Positions 25,997-37,400 of a stretch of DNA of 64,000 nucleotides are shown piece after piece. Every line of letters starts with the position of its first letter. The stretch's first letter is position 1. Under the pieces are notes generated by a model. It did no database searches and was not told the DNA's origin. It saw only the letters and a list, made by a program, of their open reading frames with translations. This stretch comes from Marinobacter sp. JH2 (lineage in GTDB: Bacteria; Pseudomonadota; Gammaproteobacteria; Pseudomonadales; Oleiphilaceae). The stretch covers positions 682,001-746,000 of the forward strand of contig NZ_CP037934.1 in assembly GCF_004353225.1 (NCBI RefSeq). Direction: 5' to 3'. The position numbers and the translations under genes are program-made.

Positions 25997-28147
25997 TTAA
26001 GCGAAGGCTTCGTTTTTCTCCGCCTTTTCGACCAGCATCGCCGGCGGCGTGAACCGCTCGCCGTATTGCTCGGTCAGTTCTTGAGCGCGCTCTGCGAACT
26101 TGCGCACACCGTATTGATTGACAAACTGAATGGCTCCGCCGGTCCAGGGCGCGTATCCGATGCCGAAGATGCTGCCAATGTTGGCATCGGCCACGGTGCG
26201 TAAAACCCCTTCTTCAAGGCAGCGAATGGTTTCGATCGCCTGAATGAACAGAATACGATCCTTAAGGTCTTGTAGTTTAACGTTCCGAGATTTTTCTTGA
26301 TCGACAAACAGGTTCTCAAGTTCCGGCCACAGGTACTTTTTACCCTTTTCCGGATACTCATAGAATCCCGCACCGGACGCTTTCCCTTTGCGATTATGGG
26401 TATTCACCATAACGTCGATCACAGCTTCGGCTGGGTGCGCTGTCCAAGTCTGGCCTGCAGCTTCCGAATCTTTTTTGCTTTCAGCACGAATGTGCTGCAT
26501 CAGCGTCAGGGTGACTTCGTCGGAAATGGTCAGAGGCCCTACCGGCATGCCTGCCAGAACCCCTGCGTTATCGATGCTGGCTGGGTGAATACCTTCTGCC
26601 AGCATGCTGATGCCTTCGTTGACGAAAGTGCCGAACACCCGGGACGTGAAGAAGCCGCGGCTGTCGTTTACAACAATCGGAATTTTGCCAATCTGCTGTA
26701 CGTAATCGAAGGCGCGCGCCAGGGTTTCATCGGAGGTGGTTTCACCAACAATGATTTCGACCAGCTGCATCTTATCGACGGGCGAGAAGAAATGCAGACC
26801 GATGAAATTTTCCGGCTTCGCGGAGGCGTCGGCCAGCTGACTGATGGGGATGGTGGACGTGTTGGACGCAAAGATGCCGTTGGCTGCCATTTTCGGCTCG
26901 GCTTCCCGGGTCACGTTCGCTTTCAATCCGCTGTCTTCGAAAACGGCCTCAATGATGAGATCACAGTTTTCCAAGTCGTCCGCTGAGTCGGTTGCGGTAA
27001 TGCGGCTCAGAACCGCATCTTTTTCGGCTTCGGTCATGCGGCCGCGGTTAACTTTCTTGGCTAGCAGCTTCTCGGAATAGCTTTTGCCTTTTTCGGCATT
27101 TTCGACCGATACGTCCTTCAGTACGACTTCGACGCCGCGAGTAGCGGTGGAGTATGCAATGCCTGCGCCCATCATGCCGGCACCCAGAACACCCACTTTC
27201 TTAAAGGTTTCCTTCTCGACACCGTCAGGTCGGCTACCGCCGGCTTTGATGGCGTTTAGCTGGAACCAGAAGGTGCTGGTCATGTTTTTCGCAACGTTAC
27301 CGGTGGCCAGCTCTGCAAAGTAACGGGTTTCGATCAAGCTACCGTTGTCAAAATCAACCTGTGCGCCTTCAACGGCAGCCGCGAGGATCCGCTCCGGTGC
27401 CGGGTAGCAGCCTTTGGTTTTCTGGCGAAGCATAGCTGGCGCAATTGCGAGCTTCTGTGCCATGGCCGGGTGGTGTGGTGCGCCGCCCGGTATTTTGAAG
27501 CCTTTTTTGTCCCAGGGTTGCTGGGCTTTCGGGTTGGCTTCAATGAACTTGCGAGTCTTGCTCATCATTTCTTCAGGTGAGCTTGCCAGAGCGTCGATTA
27601 CTCCTGCTTTCAAAGCTGCTTTTGGCGCTAACTTCTTGCCTTCCATTAACAGAGGGAAGGCGGCTTCAAGCCCGATCATTCGCGGAAGGCGCTGTGTGCC
27701 GCCACCGCCGGGAAGCAGCCCCAAGGAGACTTCTGGCAGGCCTAGTTGTGTCTTGTCGTTATCGAGAGCAACGCGGTGATGGCACGCGAGGGCAATTTCC
27801 AGCCCGCCGCCAAGAGCGGTCCCGTTAATCGCTGCAACAACCGGTTTGCCGCAGGTTTCTAGGAAGCGCATGTCGGCTTTCATGCCGTTTACCATGTCTT
27901 CAAAGTCTTTCGCCTGATCGCGTGTCACTTTATGCAGTTCGTTCAGGTCGCCGCCGGCAAAGAAAGTCTTCTTCGCGGATGCGACAACGATGCCTTTGAT
28001 GTTATCGAGATCTTGCTTAACCCGATCGACAGTCTCGCTGAGAGCCTTCCGGAACTCTCCATTCATGGTGTTTGCGGACTGGCCCGGCATGTCGATGGTG
28101 AGGGTCAGGATTTGGTCTGAACCCAGGTCGTACTGAATAGCAGTCAT
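25997..28147 (-). CDS. FadB/FadJ-type fatty acid oxidation complex alpha subunit
   Basis: This 716-aa multifunctional enzyme has an N-terminal enoyl-CoA hydratase domain with GTALGGGLEIAL (E117) and LPEVSLGLLPG (E139), close to the two catalytic Glu of E. coli FadB. A 3-hydroxyacyl-CoA dehydrogenase domain follows, with LGAGMMGAG (321-329) for NAD and the catalytic His in GLHFFSPVDK (H452). C-terminal HAD domains complete it. The likely function is two middle steps of fatty acid beta-oxidation, with the thiolase 30 bases upstream. FadB and FadJ cannot be separated by eye, so no symbol is given. Confidence 0.93.
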   Translation of the reverse strand: MTAIQYDLGSDQILTLTIDMPGQSANTMNGEFRKALSETVDRVKQDLDNIKGIVVASAKKTFFAGGDLNELHKVTRDQAKDFEDMVNGMKADMRFLETCGKPVVAAINGTALGGGLEIALACHHRVALDNDKTQLGLPEVSLGLLPGGGGTQRLPRMIGLEAAFPLLMEGKKLAPKAALKAGVIDALASSPEEMMSKTRKFIEANPKAQQPWDKKGFKIPGGAPHHPAMAQKLAIAPAMLRQKTKGCYPAPERILAAAVEGAQVDFDNGSLIETRYFAELATGNVAKNMTSTFWFQLNAIKAGGSRPDGVEKETFKKVGVLGAGMMGAGIAYSTATRGVEVVLKDVSVENAEKGKSYSEKLLAKKVNRGRMTEAEKDAVLSRITATDSADDLENCDLIIEAVFEDSGLKANVTREAEPKMAANGIFASNTSTIPISQLADASAKPENFIGLHFFSPVDKMQLVEIIVGETTSDETLARAFDYVQQIGKIPIVVNDSRGFFTSRVFGTFVNEGISMLAEGIHPASIDNAGVLAGMPVGPLTISDEVTLTLMQHIRAESKKDSEAAGQTWTAHPAEAVIDVMVNTHNRKGKASGAGFYEYPEKGKKYLWPELENLFVDQEKSRNVKLQDLKDRILFIQAIETIRCLEEGVLRTVADANIGSIFGIGYAPWTGGAIQFVNQYGVRKFAERAQELTEQYGERFTPPAMLVEKAEKNEAFA

Positions 28148-28177
28148 GGTCTGTTCCTTAATTAGTGAAAGTGGGGT

Positions 28178-29386
28178 TCAAACGCGTTCTATGATGGTGG
28201 CAATACCCATGCCGCCGCCGACACACAGAGTGGCCAGGCCGTAGCGGAGCTCGCGGCGCTCAAGTTCATCGAGCAAGGTGCCGAGTATCATGGCGCCGGT
28301 CGCGCCTAGAGGGTGGCCCATGGCGATGGCGCCGCCATTTACGTTCACTTTCTCGTCCGGAACGGACAGTTCTTTCTGGAAGCGCATTACTACGGAGGCA
28401 AAGGCTTCATTGACTTCAAACAGGTCGATGTCGTCGATGGACAGGCCGGCTTTTTCGAGTGCTTTGCGAGCAGCCGGTGCCGGGCCAGTCAGCATGATGG
28501 TGGGATCGGTACTGGTGACGGCCGTGGCGACAATGCGGGCTCGCGGCTTAAGGCCGAGTTCTTTGCCTTTGGTTTCACTGCCGATCAGTAGCGCAGTTGC
28601 GCCATCTACAATGCCTGACGAGTTGCCGGCATGGTGGACATGATTAATTTTCTCAACGTAGTGGTATTTTTCACGGGCGACGCTGTCGAAGCCCATTTCA
28701 CCCATCATCTGGAAAGAGGGCTTTAGGCCAGACAATGAATCTACGGTTGTGTTGCTGCGAATGAATTCGTCGTGATCCAGAATCGTAACGCCATTCTGGT
28801 CCGTCACCGGCACGATGGATTTTGCAAAGTGGCCGTTGGCCCAAGCGTTCGCGGCTTTCTGTTGTGACCGAACCGCAAAACTGTCGACGTCTGTCCGGCT
28901 GAAACCTTCAAGGGTGGCGATCAAATCGGCACCGATGCCCTGTGGCATAAACCCGGTTTCGAGGTTGGTGGCAGGGTCAGTTGCCCATGCGCCGCCGTCA
29001 GAACCCATAGGTACGCGAGACATGGCCTCAACACCGCCGGCAACAACAAGATCTTCCCAGCCCGAACGCACTTTCATCGCTGCGAGGTTCACGGCTTCCA
29101 AGCCCGATGCGCAGAAGCGGTTGAGCGTGACACCCGCTACCTTCTCATCCCAGCCAATGGCAAGCGCGGCGGTTTTGGCTATGTCGGCACCCTGATCACC
29201 TACGGCGGTCACACAGCCCATTACAATGTCATCAACGTGCGCGGTATCCAATTGATTGCGTTCACGAAGGGCTTCAAGTACAGAGCCCAATAGAGTGACG
29301 GGTTTGACGCTGTGCAGTGAACCGTCTTTCTTGCCGCGCCCTCGTGGAGTGCGGACTGCATCAAAGATATACGCCTCGGTGGACAT
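28178..29386 (-). CDS. Acetyl-CoA C-acyltransferase (thiolase), FadA/FadI-type
   Basis: This 402-aa thiolase has the acyl-accepting Cys in [10 protein letters not shown] (C92), EVNEAFASV, the catalytic His in [10 protein letters not shown] and the second Cys in CVGGGMGIA. All key residues are intact. It cleaves 3-ketoacyl-CoA to acetyl-CoA and a shortened acyl-CoA, completing the cycle with the fadB-like gene 30 bases downstream. The order thiolase first, dehydrogenase second differs from E. coli fadBA. The operon is on the minus strand with its promoter in 29387-29524. Confidence 0.93.
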   Translation of the reverse strand: MSTEAYIFDAVRTPRGRGKKDGSLHSVKPVTLLGSVLEALRERNQLDTAHVDDIVMGCVTAVGDQGADIAKTAALAIGWDEKVAGVTLNRFCASGLEAVNLAAMKVRSGWEDLVVAGGVEAMSRVPMGSDGGAWATDPATNLETGFMPQGIGADLIATLEGFSRTDVDSFAVRSQQKAANAWANGHFAKSIVPVTDQNGVTILDHDEFIRSNTTVDSLSGLKPSFQMMGEMGFDSVAREKYHYVEKINHVHHAGNSSGIVDGATALLIGSETKGKELGLKPRARIVATAVTSTDPTIMLTGPAPAARKALEKAGLSIDDIDLFEVNEAFASVVMRFQKELSVPDEKVNVNGGAIAMGHPLGATGAMILGTLLDELERRELRYGLATLCVGGGMGIATIIERV

Positions 29387-29524
29387 GTTCGTTCCTCTGT
29401 TCGTTGTTTTGTGGAATACGTCAGTTATCTAACCATAGCCGGTATGGTGCGGGGGGAGTAATGACAGTGCCTGCCAATCCCATTGGCCTATTTGCTCAGG
29501 AAGATTCTAGACGCAGAAACAGAA

Positions 29525-29555
29525 AATCCCTGACCGGGGTTGCCGCTCAGGGATT
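29525..29555 (-). terminator. Rho-independent terminator of the DUF349 gene
   Basis: AATCCCTGA (29525-29533) and TCAGGGATT (29547-29555) form a 9-bp stem with a 13-base loop. The minus strand continues TTTTCTGTTTCT, as expected for termination after the leftward DUF349 gene. Confidence 0.82.
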
Positions 29556-29580
29556 GAGGAGGAGGTTTGAGAGATTGTGG

Positions 29581-32046
29581 TTAGCTGGTTTGTGTCAGGC
29601 TGGTTAGTGCCTGATTCAGGCGACCTGCATTCTCGTGCGACGTATCTTCAACGTCTGGGTGCAGGCACCAAAGTGCTACCAGCTTCTCGAGCTCTTGGGT
29701 GGGGGAGGCGTTATCCGTGCTTCCCATGCCGTCGCTCAGGCGTTGTACCTGTATTTCCATCCGACGTGATTGGTCTTGTTCCGGGGTTGGGGTGCCGGTC
29801 AGGATCTCTGCTCGGATTGCCAAGTCACGGCCGTTTATCGGGCCGGCGGCTTTGGCCAGCTTTAACCAATGTTTAGGGGCGGCTTCGTCTGAAAGTTTCT
29901 GCTCAACCTTATCGCTGACGAAAGCTTGCCAATCGGCCACCGTTTGCTGGAACTTTTTGAGCTCTGCTGCCCGGTTGAGCTTTTGCTTCAGCTGCTGCAC
30001 CTGCTCCTTGACCGCCGGGGACAAGGGGTTGCCTGACAGCGGCTGGATGGCCTGGCGAGCTTCGTTCAGAAGACCCTCATCCGTATCGGCATCAATATCC
30101 TGAAATTTGCTTAAGACTTCCTGAGCCGTTTGATCGGCCAATTGGCTGGCCTGCTGTTGCTCAGTACGCTGGGCCTCACGGCGGGCGAAAATCTGGTCGC
30201 AGGCCTTACGGAATGCTTGCCACATTTTGCGGTCTTCACGGTGCCGTGTAATGCCAATTCTGGTCCATTCCGCTTGCAATGATTTGGCTTGTTCCATGGC
30301 TTCTTGCAGAGGTTCATGTTCAATAAGCGCTTGGGCGCGCTCTACAACTGATTGTTTCAGGGCCTCGTTCTTTTTGCGCTCGTCATCCAAAGGCTGTTCC
30401 AGTCGCTTCAGTAGTTCATCGAACTGTTTCTGGACGGATCGGTTGTTTCTGAAGTCTACGGGCCAAGCTTCTTTCCATTCCTGTCTCGCAGTCTGGTAGA
30501 TGCGTTCAATGGCTTTCCAGTCAGTGGAGGCCCAATCCGTGTTTTCGAGGAAGTTGGACAGTTCATTGCAAATTGCTTTGCGTTTATCCAAATTCGCCTG
30601 CTTCAGATCGGACTTAGCCTCAAAGTACACTTTGCAAGGCTCGTAGGCCTGATCAGAAGCGGCTTTGAATCGAGTCCAAAGGGTTCGGTCTGAGGAGCCG
30701 CCCAGATTGCGCCATTCGCCTTGCAGTTCTTTTATCCGCTCAGCTTTGGCTTCCGGATCCATAGGCTGCTCAGCAAGATACTCCATCTGCTCGCACAGGG
30801 CGATTTGCTTGGGTTCGGTTGCAAAGCCTTGCCAGTCACTCAATTCTCGGAATTGGCCAGTCAATAACTGCATGCGTGCCTGCAGGTTTCTCCGGTGAGC
30901 GTGGTCCAATTGCTGAAAGAGATTTTGAGTGGTTTTGAACAGTTGTTTCGATTCTTTAAATTGCCGAGCCTCGAGAGCCGTTTCTAACTCAGGCAGTGCG
31001 GCTTTTAGTTGATTCGTAACCTCTTGCTGCTTTTCGCGCTGCCCATCGTTTTGCTTTGGTGCTTGTCGTTTGCCTGTGAGCTTGCGAACCTGAACTAGGG
31101 TAGTTGGCAGAGGCAGGTCGGTCGGCCATTCCAGTTGTTGCAGCAGTTCGGTTGCTTGCGTTCGTTGTTCGTCTGTCGCCTCGCCTGATTCTGCAGCCTG
31201 TGCGAGTACGCTAAGGGTGTCTTTTTCCTGTGCCAGCCAGCGAACGGCGTTCAAGTAGCTTCGAAGGGTCTGCATCTGCTGCTCGTAAGCCCGTTGTTCG
31301 TGCTTCTCAACTGCGGTGTCTCGAGTTGCTTCCAGCCAACGGTTCTCTTGCGTTTTCTGGAGAGCGTCAAGAGATGAAGGGGAAGGCAGATCGTTTGCAC
31401 CTTGCAGCTTTAGGTCGGTGAGGGTGTTGCTGAGCAGGTCGAGCGTTTCGCTACGCTGGCGCGCCTGCTCTTGTTGACGAGCTTCTTCCTGCTGCGTTTG
31501 TTCAATCTGCTGTAAGCGTTTCTGGCATTCGTGCACTGCTTCCAGAAAGTGTTGCGATTGCTCGGAGCTGGCGTCGTCTTTTACCACTTGCCATTGCTCT
31601 TGTAATGCCTCAAGACGGGCTTTGAACAGTTTGGTATTTTCACTGCTGGCCTGATCTTTGGCTTGCGCGACCAGATCACTGACTCGCTGGCGGGTTGCAG
31701 CTTCCTGAGCTTGCTGTTCACGTAAGCGCTGAAGTGATTGCCTAACGGTCTGGTACACGCTTTTGTCTCGACCTTTCGAGTTCTTCTGTACCTGTTGAAG
31801 TAACTCTTCGCCTTGCAGTTTTTTGGCTGCTTCAAGCCTGATGGAGGCGGTTACACCCTCTGTTGCAAGTGTCGCTAACACAGATTGTTCAGGGCTGTTT
31901 GCAAGCTGTTGTTGCTGAGCTTCCCGAAGCTCATTGCGCTGGTCTACTTCGGCAGGCTGTTTGGCCTCAGGTTTTATCTGAGGATTGGAACTGGAGGTCG
32001 CTTTTGTTTTGCGGGACTTGAACAGTTTCTGAATAAATGCAGCCAT
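29581..32046 (-). CDS. DUF349 domain-containing long coiled-coil protein
   Basis: This 821-aa protein is dominated by Gln-, Glu- and Arg-rich helices with heptad character (for example QQEEARQQEQARQRSETLDL near 185). DUF349 repeats are seen as spaced W-K-F units such as ELQGEWRNLGG near 460 and KMWQAFRKACD near 640. No signal peptide or membrane span is present. Members are found across gammaproteobacteria, but no clear function is known to me. It diverges from recX across 142 bases and has its own terminator. Confidence 0.85.
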   Translation of the reverse strand: MAAFIQKLFKSRKTKATSSSNPQIKPEAKQPAEVDQRNELREAQQQQLANSPEQSVLATLATEGVTASIRLEAAKKLQGEELLQQVQKNSKGRDKSVYQTVRQSLQRLREQQAQEAATRQRVSDLVAQAKDQASSENTKLFKARLEALQEQWQVVKDDASSEQSQHFLEAVHECQKRLQQIEQTQQEEARQQEQARQRSETLDLLSNTLTDLKLQGANDLPSPSSLDALQKTQENRWLEATRDTAVEKHEQRAYEQQMQTLRSYLNAVRWLAQEKDTLSVLAQAAESGEATDEQRTQATELLQQLEWPTDLPLPTTLVQVRKLTGKRQAPKQNDGQREKQQEVTNQLKAALPELETALEARQFKESKQLFKTTQNLFQQLDHAHRRNLQARMQLLTGQFRELSDWQGFATEPKQIALCEQMEYLAEQPMDPEAKAERIKELQGEWRNLGGSSDRTLWTRFKAASDQAYEPCKVYFEAKSDLKQANLDKRKAICNELSNFLENTDWASTDWKAIERIYQTARQEWKEAWPVDFRNNRSVQKQFDELLKRLEQPLDDERKKNEALKQSVVERAQALIEHEPLQEAMEQAKSLQAEWTRIGITRHREDRKMWQAFRKACDQIFARREAQRTEQQQASQLADQTAQEVLSKFQDIDADTDEGLLNEARQAIQPLSGNPLSPAVKEQVQQLKQKLNRAAELKKFQQTVADWQAFVSDKVEQKLSDEAAPKHWLKLAKAAGPINGRDLAIRAEILTGTPTPEQDQSRRMEIQVQRLSDGMGSTDNASPTQELEKLVALWCLHPDVEDTSHENAGRLNQALTSLTQTS

Positions 32047-32188
32047 AAAAGGTATCCTTCGGGATTAAGACCAGTCTGCGGTGGCGGCAGAGTGCACACC
32101 ACCGGCCATCGGCATGAGTTGCATGCCGGATAGTTGTAACATCGGGCGCTAGTCTAGCGTTTAGCTAGCGCATGCGGGAAGGGGCTAC

Positions 32189-32686
32189 ATGGGAAAAGAT
32201 TCAAAACTCGATGATCCGGAGTATAAAGCCCGAGCGGCAGCGTTGCGCTTGCTGGCCCGTCGGGAACACAGCCGCCAGGAACTTTCGTTGAAATTGCGCC
32301 AAAGGAACATCGAACAATCGGTAATCGACTTGGTGCTTGATGAATATGAAGAGGAGGGCTGGCTGGATGATCATCGCTTTGCGGATGTTTACAGTCGCCA
32401 ACGTATCGATGCCGGCTACGGTCCGGTACGTATTATGGCGGAACTGCAGCAACGAGGTGTTCATTTTCGCCCGGAGTGCCTTGAGGAAAAAAGCGATGCT
32501 GATTGGGCTAGAGTGGCTGCGGAACTGCGCGAAAAGCGATTCGGGCTTTCTCGCTTAAGTGACGATCTGGCTGAGAAACTTCGGCAGGCAAGGTTTCTGG
32601 CTCGTCGCGGTTTTTCGTCCGCTCAGCTGGAAAGAGCACTTAGGCTCGAAGCTGCCGAGCAGCTTTGGGGTGATGAAGAGTTTTAA
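32189..32686 (+). CDS. recX: Regulatory protein RecX
   Basis: This 165-aa protein is built of three tandem three-helix units. It includes LRLLARREHSRQELSLKL (about 19-36) and DEYEEEGWLDDHRFADVYSR (about 51-70), both hallmark RecX stretches. RecX binds RecA filaments and caps or inhibits them. It usually sits directly after recA, but here recA is absent and recX stands alone between DUF349 and mltF. Its last 4 bases overlap the convergent mltF end. Confidence 0.94.
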   Translation: MGKDSKLDDPEYKARAAALRLLARREHSRQELSLKLRQRNIEQSVIDLVLDEYEEEGWLDDHRFADVYSRQRIDAGYGPVRIMAELQQRGVHFRPECLEEKSDADWARVAAELREKRFGLSRLSDDLAEKLRQARFLARRGFSSAQLERALRLEAAEQLWGDEEF

Positions 32687-34212
32687 AGCGTGGGTGGTAT
32701 CACGCTGAGTTCGGGGGGGAGTGCCGCCCTGAGATCTTCTCTGTTTTCAGGTGAGGCTGGCTCGGAACCTTCAGCGTTCGCTAGTCGATTGGCGCTATCC
32801 AGAGTTGGCGACTGCTCCAAAGGAGCCGGTATTTCGTTGTTGAGCGCTGGAACTCGTGCCAGCACGTCGTAGTAGCGCCGAATGTTCTGAACGTAGGTGA
32901 CAGGCTCGTGCCCTCGGGCGTAGCCAAAACGGGTTTTCGAATACCATTCCTTTTTGGTCAGCAGTGGCAGGAATTCTTTAACGTCCATCCAGCGATCTGG
33001 GTCCCGGCCTGCTGATTCAGTTAGCCTTCGGGCATCCTCCAGATGGCCATAACCTACGTTGTAGGAAGCCAGCGCGAACCATGTGCGGTCGGGTTGAGGG
33101 ATGCGGTCGGGGATACGCTCATGCACCATGTTGAAATAGCGAGCGCCGCCTTTGATGCTCTCCTCGGCATCGAGACGATTGTTGATGCCGATATATTTAG
33201 CGGTGGTTCTGGTGAGCATCATCAGGCCGCGCACACCCGTAGGCGAAACCGCATTTGGCCTCCAGTGGGATTCCTGATAACCGATGGCGGCAAGAAGACG
33301 CCAATCCATACCGATTTCTTTGGCGTGGCTTTCAAACAAAGCTTGGTATCTCGGCAGCCGGTTTTTCAAGTGGTGCATGAAGGTGCGGGCACCCACGTAG
33401 TTCAGTCGGTCTAAGTGCCCGTAGAACCGTTCTGCCAACTGAGCCTTGGAGCCATCTTCATTAGCGCGCTCCATAAATAACTGGGCGGCATCGGCGAGAG
33501 TGTTGTCTTGTTGTGGCGGGAACAGCCAGACGAGTTCTTGTGGGTCGTTCAGGGCAAAGGCCTCTTTAACCATCGGGAAGAAAACGTGATTCAGGTCGAG
33601 TTCGTTCGATGAGATGACGGCGTAAGGCAGCTCACCCTTATTTACCTTTTCCAGTAATCCTTCTGCATCAAGGCCCGGGTGAATGCGGGTTTGCGGTTTC
33701 AGATCGCCAGCTGCAACCTCGATGACGTATTCGTGGTTGCTGTCGGCAAGTAGGTGCAATGTCTGGCCAGACAAGCCGTCGATCGAATCGGGCGCCGGGT
33801 GATCGCGGTGGTAAACCACAATGGACTGCGCGTTGATGCCAGTTGAAACCGGGTGGAATTCAGCGGCGAAATCGGGGCGATTCACCAATCCAGCCAATCC
33901 AATATGGGCGTAGTTACGCTTTAATATGGAGAGGATTTCGGAGTTGTCTTTTGCGACACGAACCCTCAGCTCAACACCTAGTTCTTCGGCGAAGCGGCTC
34001 GCAAGTTCGTAGTCGTAACCAGTAGCGCCACCCTCGTCTTTGTAATAGACAGACGGTGCTGTACGGGTAATTACGTGCAAGACGCCTTCGTTCTTAACTT
34101 CTTGCAGGGTGCTGGGTTGAGTGCATCCACTGGCCGCCATTATTGTGGCCAGTGCTAGCGTGAATACAGCACGACTACCGTGAAACTTTTTAATAATGTC
34201 TGACAAATCCAT
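32683..34212 (-). CDS. mltF: Membrane-bound lytic murein transglycosylase F
   Basis: This 509-aa protein has an N-terminal lipoprotein-type signal with SGCTQP as lipobox, a solute-binding protein family 3 domain (about 45-265) and a C-terminal SLT catalytic domain (about 290-430). In the latter, AAIGYQESHWRP contains the catalytic Glu and SPTGVRGLMML follows. MltF cuts peptidoglycan with 1,6-anhydro ends at the outer membrane. The SBP domain may sense muropeptides. The ATG at 34212 is preferred over an in-frame TTG at 34230. It diverges from purL, a common arrangement in gammaproteobacteria. Confidence 0.94.
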   Translation of the reverse strand: MDLSDIIKKFHGSRAVFTLALATIMAASGCTQPSTLQEVKNEGVLHVITRTAPSVYYKDEGGATGYDYELASRFAEELGVELRVRVAKDNSEILSILKRNYAHIGLAGLVNRPDFAAEFHPVSTGINAQSIVVYHRDHPAPDSIDGLSGQTLHLLADSNHEYVIEVAAGDLKPQTRIHPGLDAEGLLEKVNKGELPYAVISSNELDLNHVFFPMVKEAFALNDPQELVWLFPPQQDNTLADAAQLFMERANEDGSKAQLAERFYGHLDRLNYVGARTFMHHLKNRLPRYQALFESHAKEIGMDWRLLAAIGYQESHWRPNAVSPTGVRGLMMLTRTTAKYIGINNRLDAEESIKGGARYFNMVHERIPDRIPQPDRTWFALASYNVGYGHLEDARRLTESAGRDPDRWMDVKEFLPLLTKKEWYSKTRFGYARGHEPVTYVQNIRRYYDVLARVPALNNEIPAPLEQSPTLDSANRLANAEGSEPASPENREDLRAALPPELSVIPPTL

Positions 34213-34480
34213 GCGCTCCGCAAAGCCCAATGTTCAGGAAACTGCGTGACTTAAGCCACTTGCCTGTTGTTTGATGCCTCATGCAATCCGTGCATATAAG
34301 TGATGATCTCGTCTTGCGCCTTCGCGGTCAATCAGCGCAGATACTCAATCAGCAAAATCGTTTCGATTATACACCTACGAAAGGCGTCAGCTTACCCTGT
34401 ATCCTTGCGTCAGTTTCAAGTATCATTGCCGCCTTTCAGAAAGACGTCCCCCGATTCTTCGCGCGATACAGGTTGATATC

Positions 34481-37400
34481 ATGCTTGAACTTCGCGGCGC
34501 GCCAGCGCTCTCGCCCTTTCGTTCCCGCAAACTGCATTCTCGCATTCAGGATATGGTTCCTGATGTAGAGCATGTTTATGCTGAGTTTATGCACTTTGTG
34601 GACCTAGATGACGACCTGTCCGGTACCGAACAGGCGATTCTAGACCGGCTGCTTACCTATGGGCCCAGTGTTGAAGTAGAAGCGCAGGATGGAGTTTTAT
34701 TCCTCGTGGTTCCACGCCCAGGCACTCTGTCTCCTTGGTCCAGTAAAGCGACGGATATCGCCCGTAATTGCGGTCTGCGGCAGATTCGCCGAATTGAACG
34801 CGGTATTGCATTTTATATACGCTCCAGCAATAAACTCGGATTGGAGCAGCGCGAGAAAATCGCAGCACTTCTGCACGACCGTATGACCCAAAAGGTCTTT
34901 CACGAAATGGGTGGGGCCGAGCTTCTGTTTAGCAATGAAGAGCCTCGCCGCTTGGGCCGGGTTCCGATTGTGTCCGGTGGCCGCGCAGCGTTGGTTGAAG
35001 CCAATGCGCGTCTGGGGCTGGCTCTGGCTGACGATGAAATCGATTATCTGGTCGAGTCCTTCATCAGGCTCGAGCGTGATCCGACCGATGTTGAACTAAT
35101 GATGTTCGCTCAGGCGAACTCCGAGCATTGCCGTCACAAGATTTTTAATGCCTCTTGGGATATCGATGGTGAAGCCCAGGAAAAATCCCTGTTCGCGATG
35201 ATAAAAAATACCTACGAGATGAACAGTGAAGGGGTTCTGTCTGCTTATAAAGACAACGCGTCTGTGATTGTCGGTAGTGACGCAGGTCGTTTTTACCCGG
35301 CCCCGGGTACCGGCGTATACAGTTATAACCGTGAGCCCGTTCATATTCTGATGAAGGTGGAAACTCACAACCACCCGACAGCGATTGCTCCTTTTGCCGG
35401 CGCAGCGACTGGCTCGGGCGGGGAAATTCGTGACGAAGGTGCGACCGGGCGCGGTTCCAAGCCGAAAGCGGGTCTTTCCGGATTTACCGTATCTAACCTG
35501 AACATCCCCGGCGACGAACAGCCATGGGAACTTGGTTATGGCAAGCCAAGCCGTATTGCTTCGCCATTGGATATCATGATTGAAGGCCCAATCGGTGGCG
35601 CAGCATTCAATAACGAATTCGGCCGTCCCAACCTGACCGGTTATTTCCGTACGTTTGAAGAAAAAGTGGCCGGTGCAGCAGGTGAAGAAGTGCGCGGTTA
35701 TCACAAGCCGATCATGATCGCAGGTGGCATGGGCAACATCCGTGAAGAGGATGTGGAAAAGGGCAACATCCCCGTCGGTGCGAAGCTGATTGTTTTGGGT
35801 GGCCCGTCCATGCTGATCGGTTTGGGTGGCGGCGCAGCCTCTTCTATGGATTCCGGTTCCAGTAACGAAAATCTTGACTTTGCCTCTGTTCAGCGGGACA
35901 ACCCTGAAATGGAGCGTCGCTGTCAGGAAGTGATCGACCGTTGCTGGCAGTTGGGTGAGCAGAACCCAATCTGCTTTATCCACGACGTGGGTGCTGGCGG
36001 TTTGTCTAACGCTATGCCAGAGCTGGTCAAAGACGGTGGTCGTGGCGGTAAGTTCGAGTTGCGGGACATTCCCAGCGACGAGCCAGGAATGTCACCTTTG
36101 GAAATTTGGAGTAACGAATCTCAGGAGCGTTACGTTATTGCGGTAGCGCCGGAAGACCTTGAGCGTTTCGATGCTCTGTGTCGCCGTGAACGTTGCCCGT
36201 ACGCTGTGATTGGTGAGGCAACCGAAGAGCACCATCTTGAACTGGCGGATTCCTACTTCAACGATAAGCCTGTTGATCTTCCGATGGATGTACTGTTCGG
36301 AAAACCTCCGAGAATGCATCGAAGTGTGACTCGCGCGTCGTTCACCAAGCCAATCTTCGATTCTTCGAAAATTGATATTCAGGATGCCATTCGCCGTGTG
36401 CTGCGTTTGCCGTCAGTGGGTTCCAAGGGTTTCCTGATCACCATTGGCGACCGTACGATCACAGGTTTGGTCGCTCGCGATCAAATGGTGGGTCCTTGGC
36501 AGGTGCCAGTGGCGGATGTGGCAGTGACTGCCGCGTCTTTTGATGTCAGTGCCGGTGAAGCGATGGCCATGGGTGAGCGCACACCTCTGGCGGTCATTGA
36601 TGCACCCGCATCTGGCCGTATGGCGGTGGGGGAGGCCATCACTAACTTGGCCGCTGCACCGATTGAAAAGCTTTCTAATATCCGGCTTTCCGCTAACTGG
36701 ATGGCGGCTGCCGGGCATCCCGGTGAAGATGAAAATCTTTATGAAACCGTTAAAGCGGTAGGTATGGAGTTGTGCCCTGCACTGGGTATCACTATCCCGG
36801 TCGGCAAAGACTCTATGTCGATGAAGACCACTTGGGAAGAAGAGAACGGCGAACAGAAGAGCGTTACGTCGCCGTTGTCACTCATTGTCAGCGGTTTTGC
36901 TCCGGTAACCGATGTTGCTCGCACGTTGACTCCGCAGTTGCGCACCGATGTAGGTGAAACAGATCTGATTCTGATTGATTTAGCCGCCGGCCAGAATCGC
37001 TTGGGTGGTTCGGCGCTGGCTCAGGTGTACGGCCAGGTTGGTGCGGTAGCGCCCGATCTGGATGATCCGGAAGACATTAAAGCGTTCTTTGCGGTTATCC
37101 AGGGTTTGAACTCTGATGGCAAGTTGCTGGCCTACCACGACCGGTCCGATGGAGGCCTGTTCGTTACGTTGGCAGAAATGAGCTTTGCCGGACGCGCTGG
37201 TGTAAGCGTCAAGCTGGATGGTTTGGCGGAAGATCGCTCCCAATTCGCCCGGGAGTTGTTTAATGAGGAGCTGGGTGCGGTGGTTCAGGTTCGCCGTGAA
37301 GACACGGAGTTTGTGCTTCAGCAATTCTCTGGCGCCGGACTTGGTGACCACACTGGTGTAATCGGCACGCTGAATGAGTCCGATCACGTTGAGCTGACCT

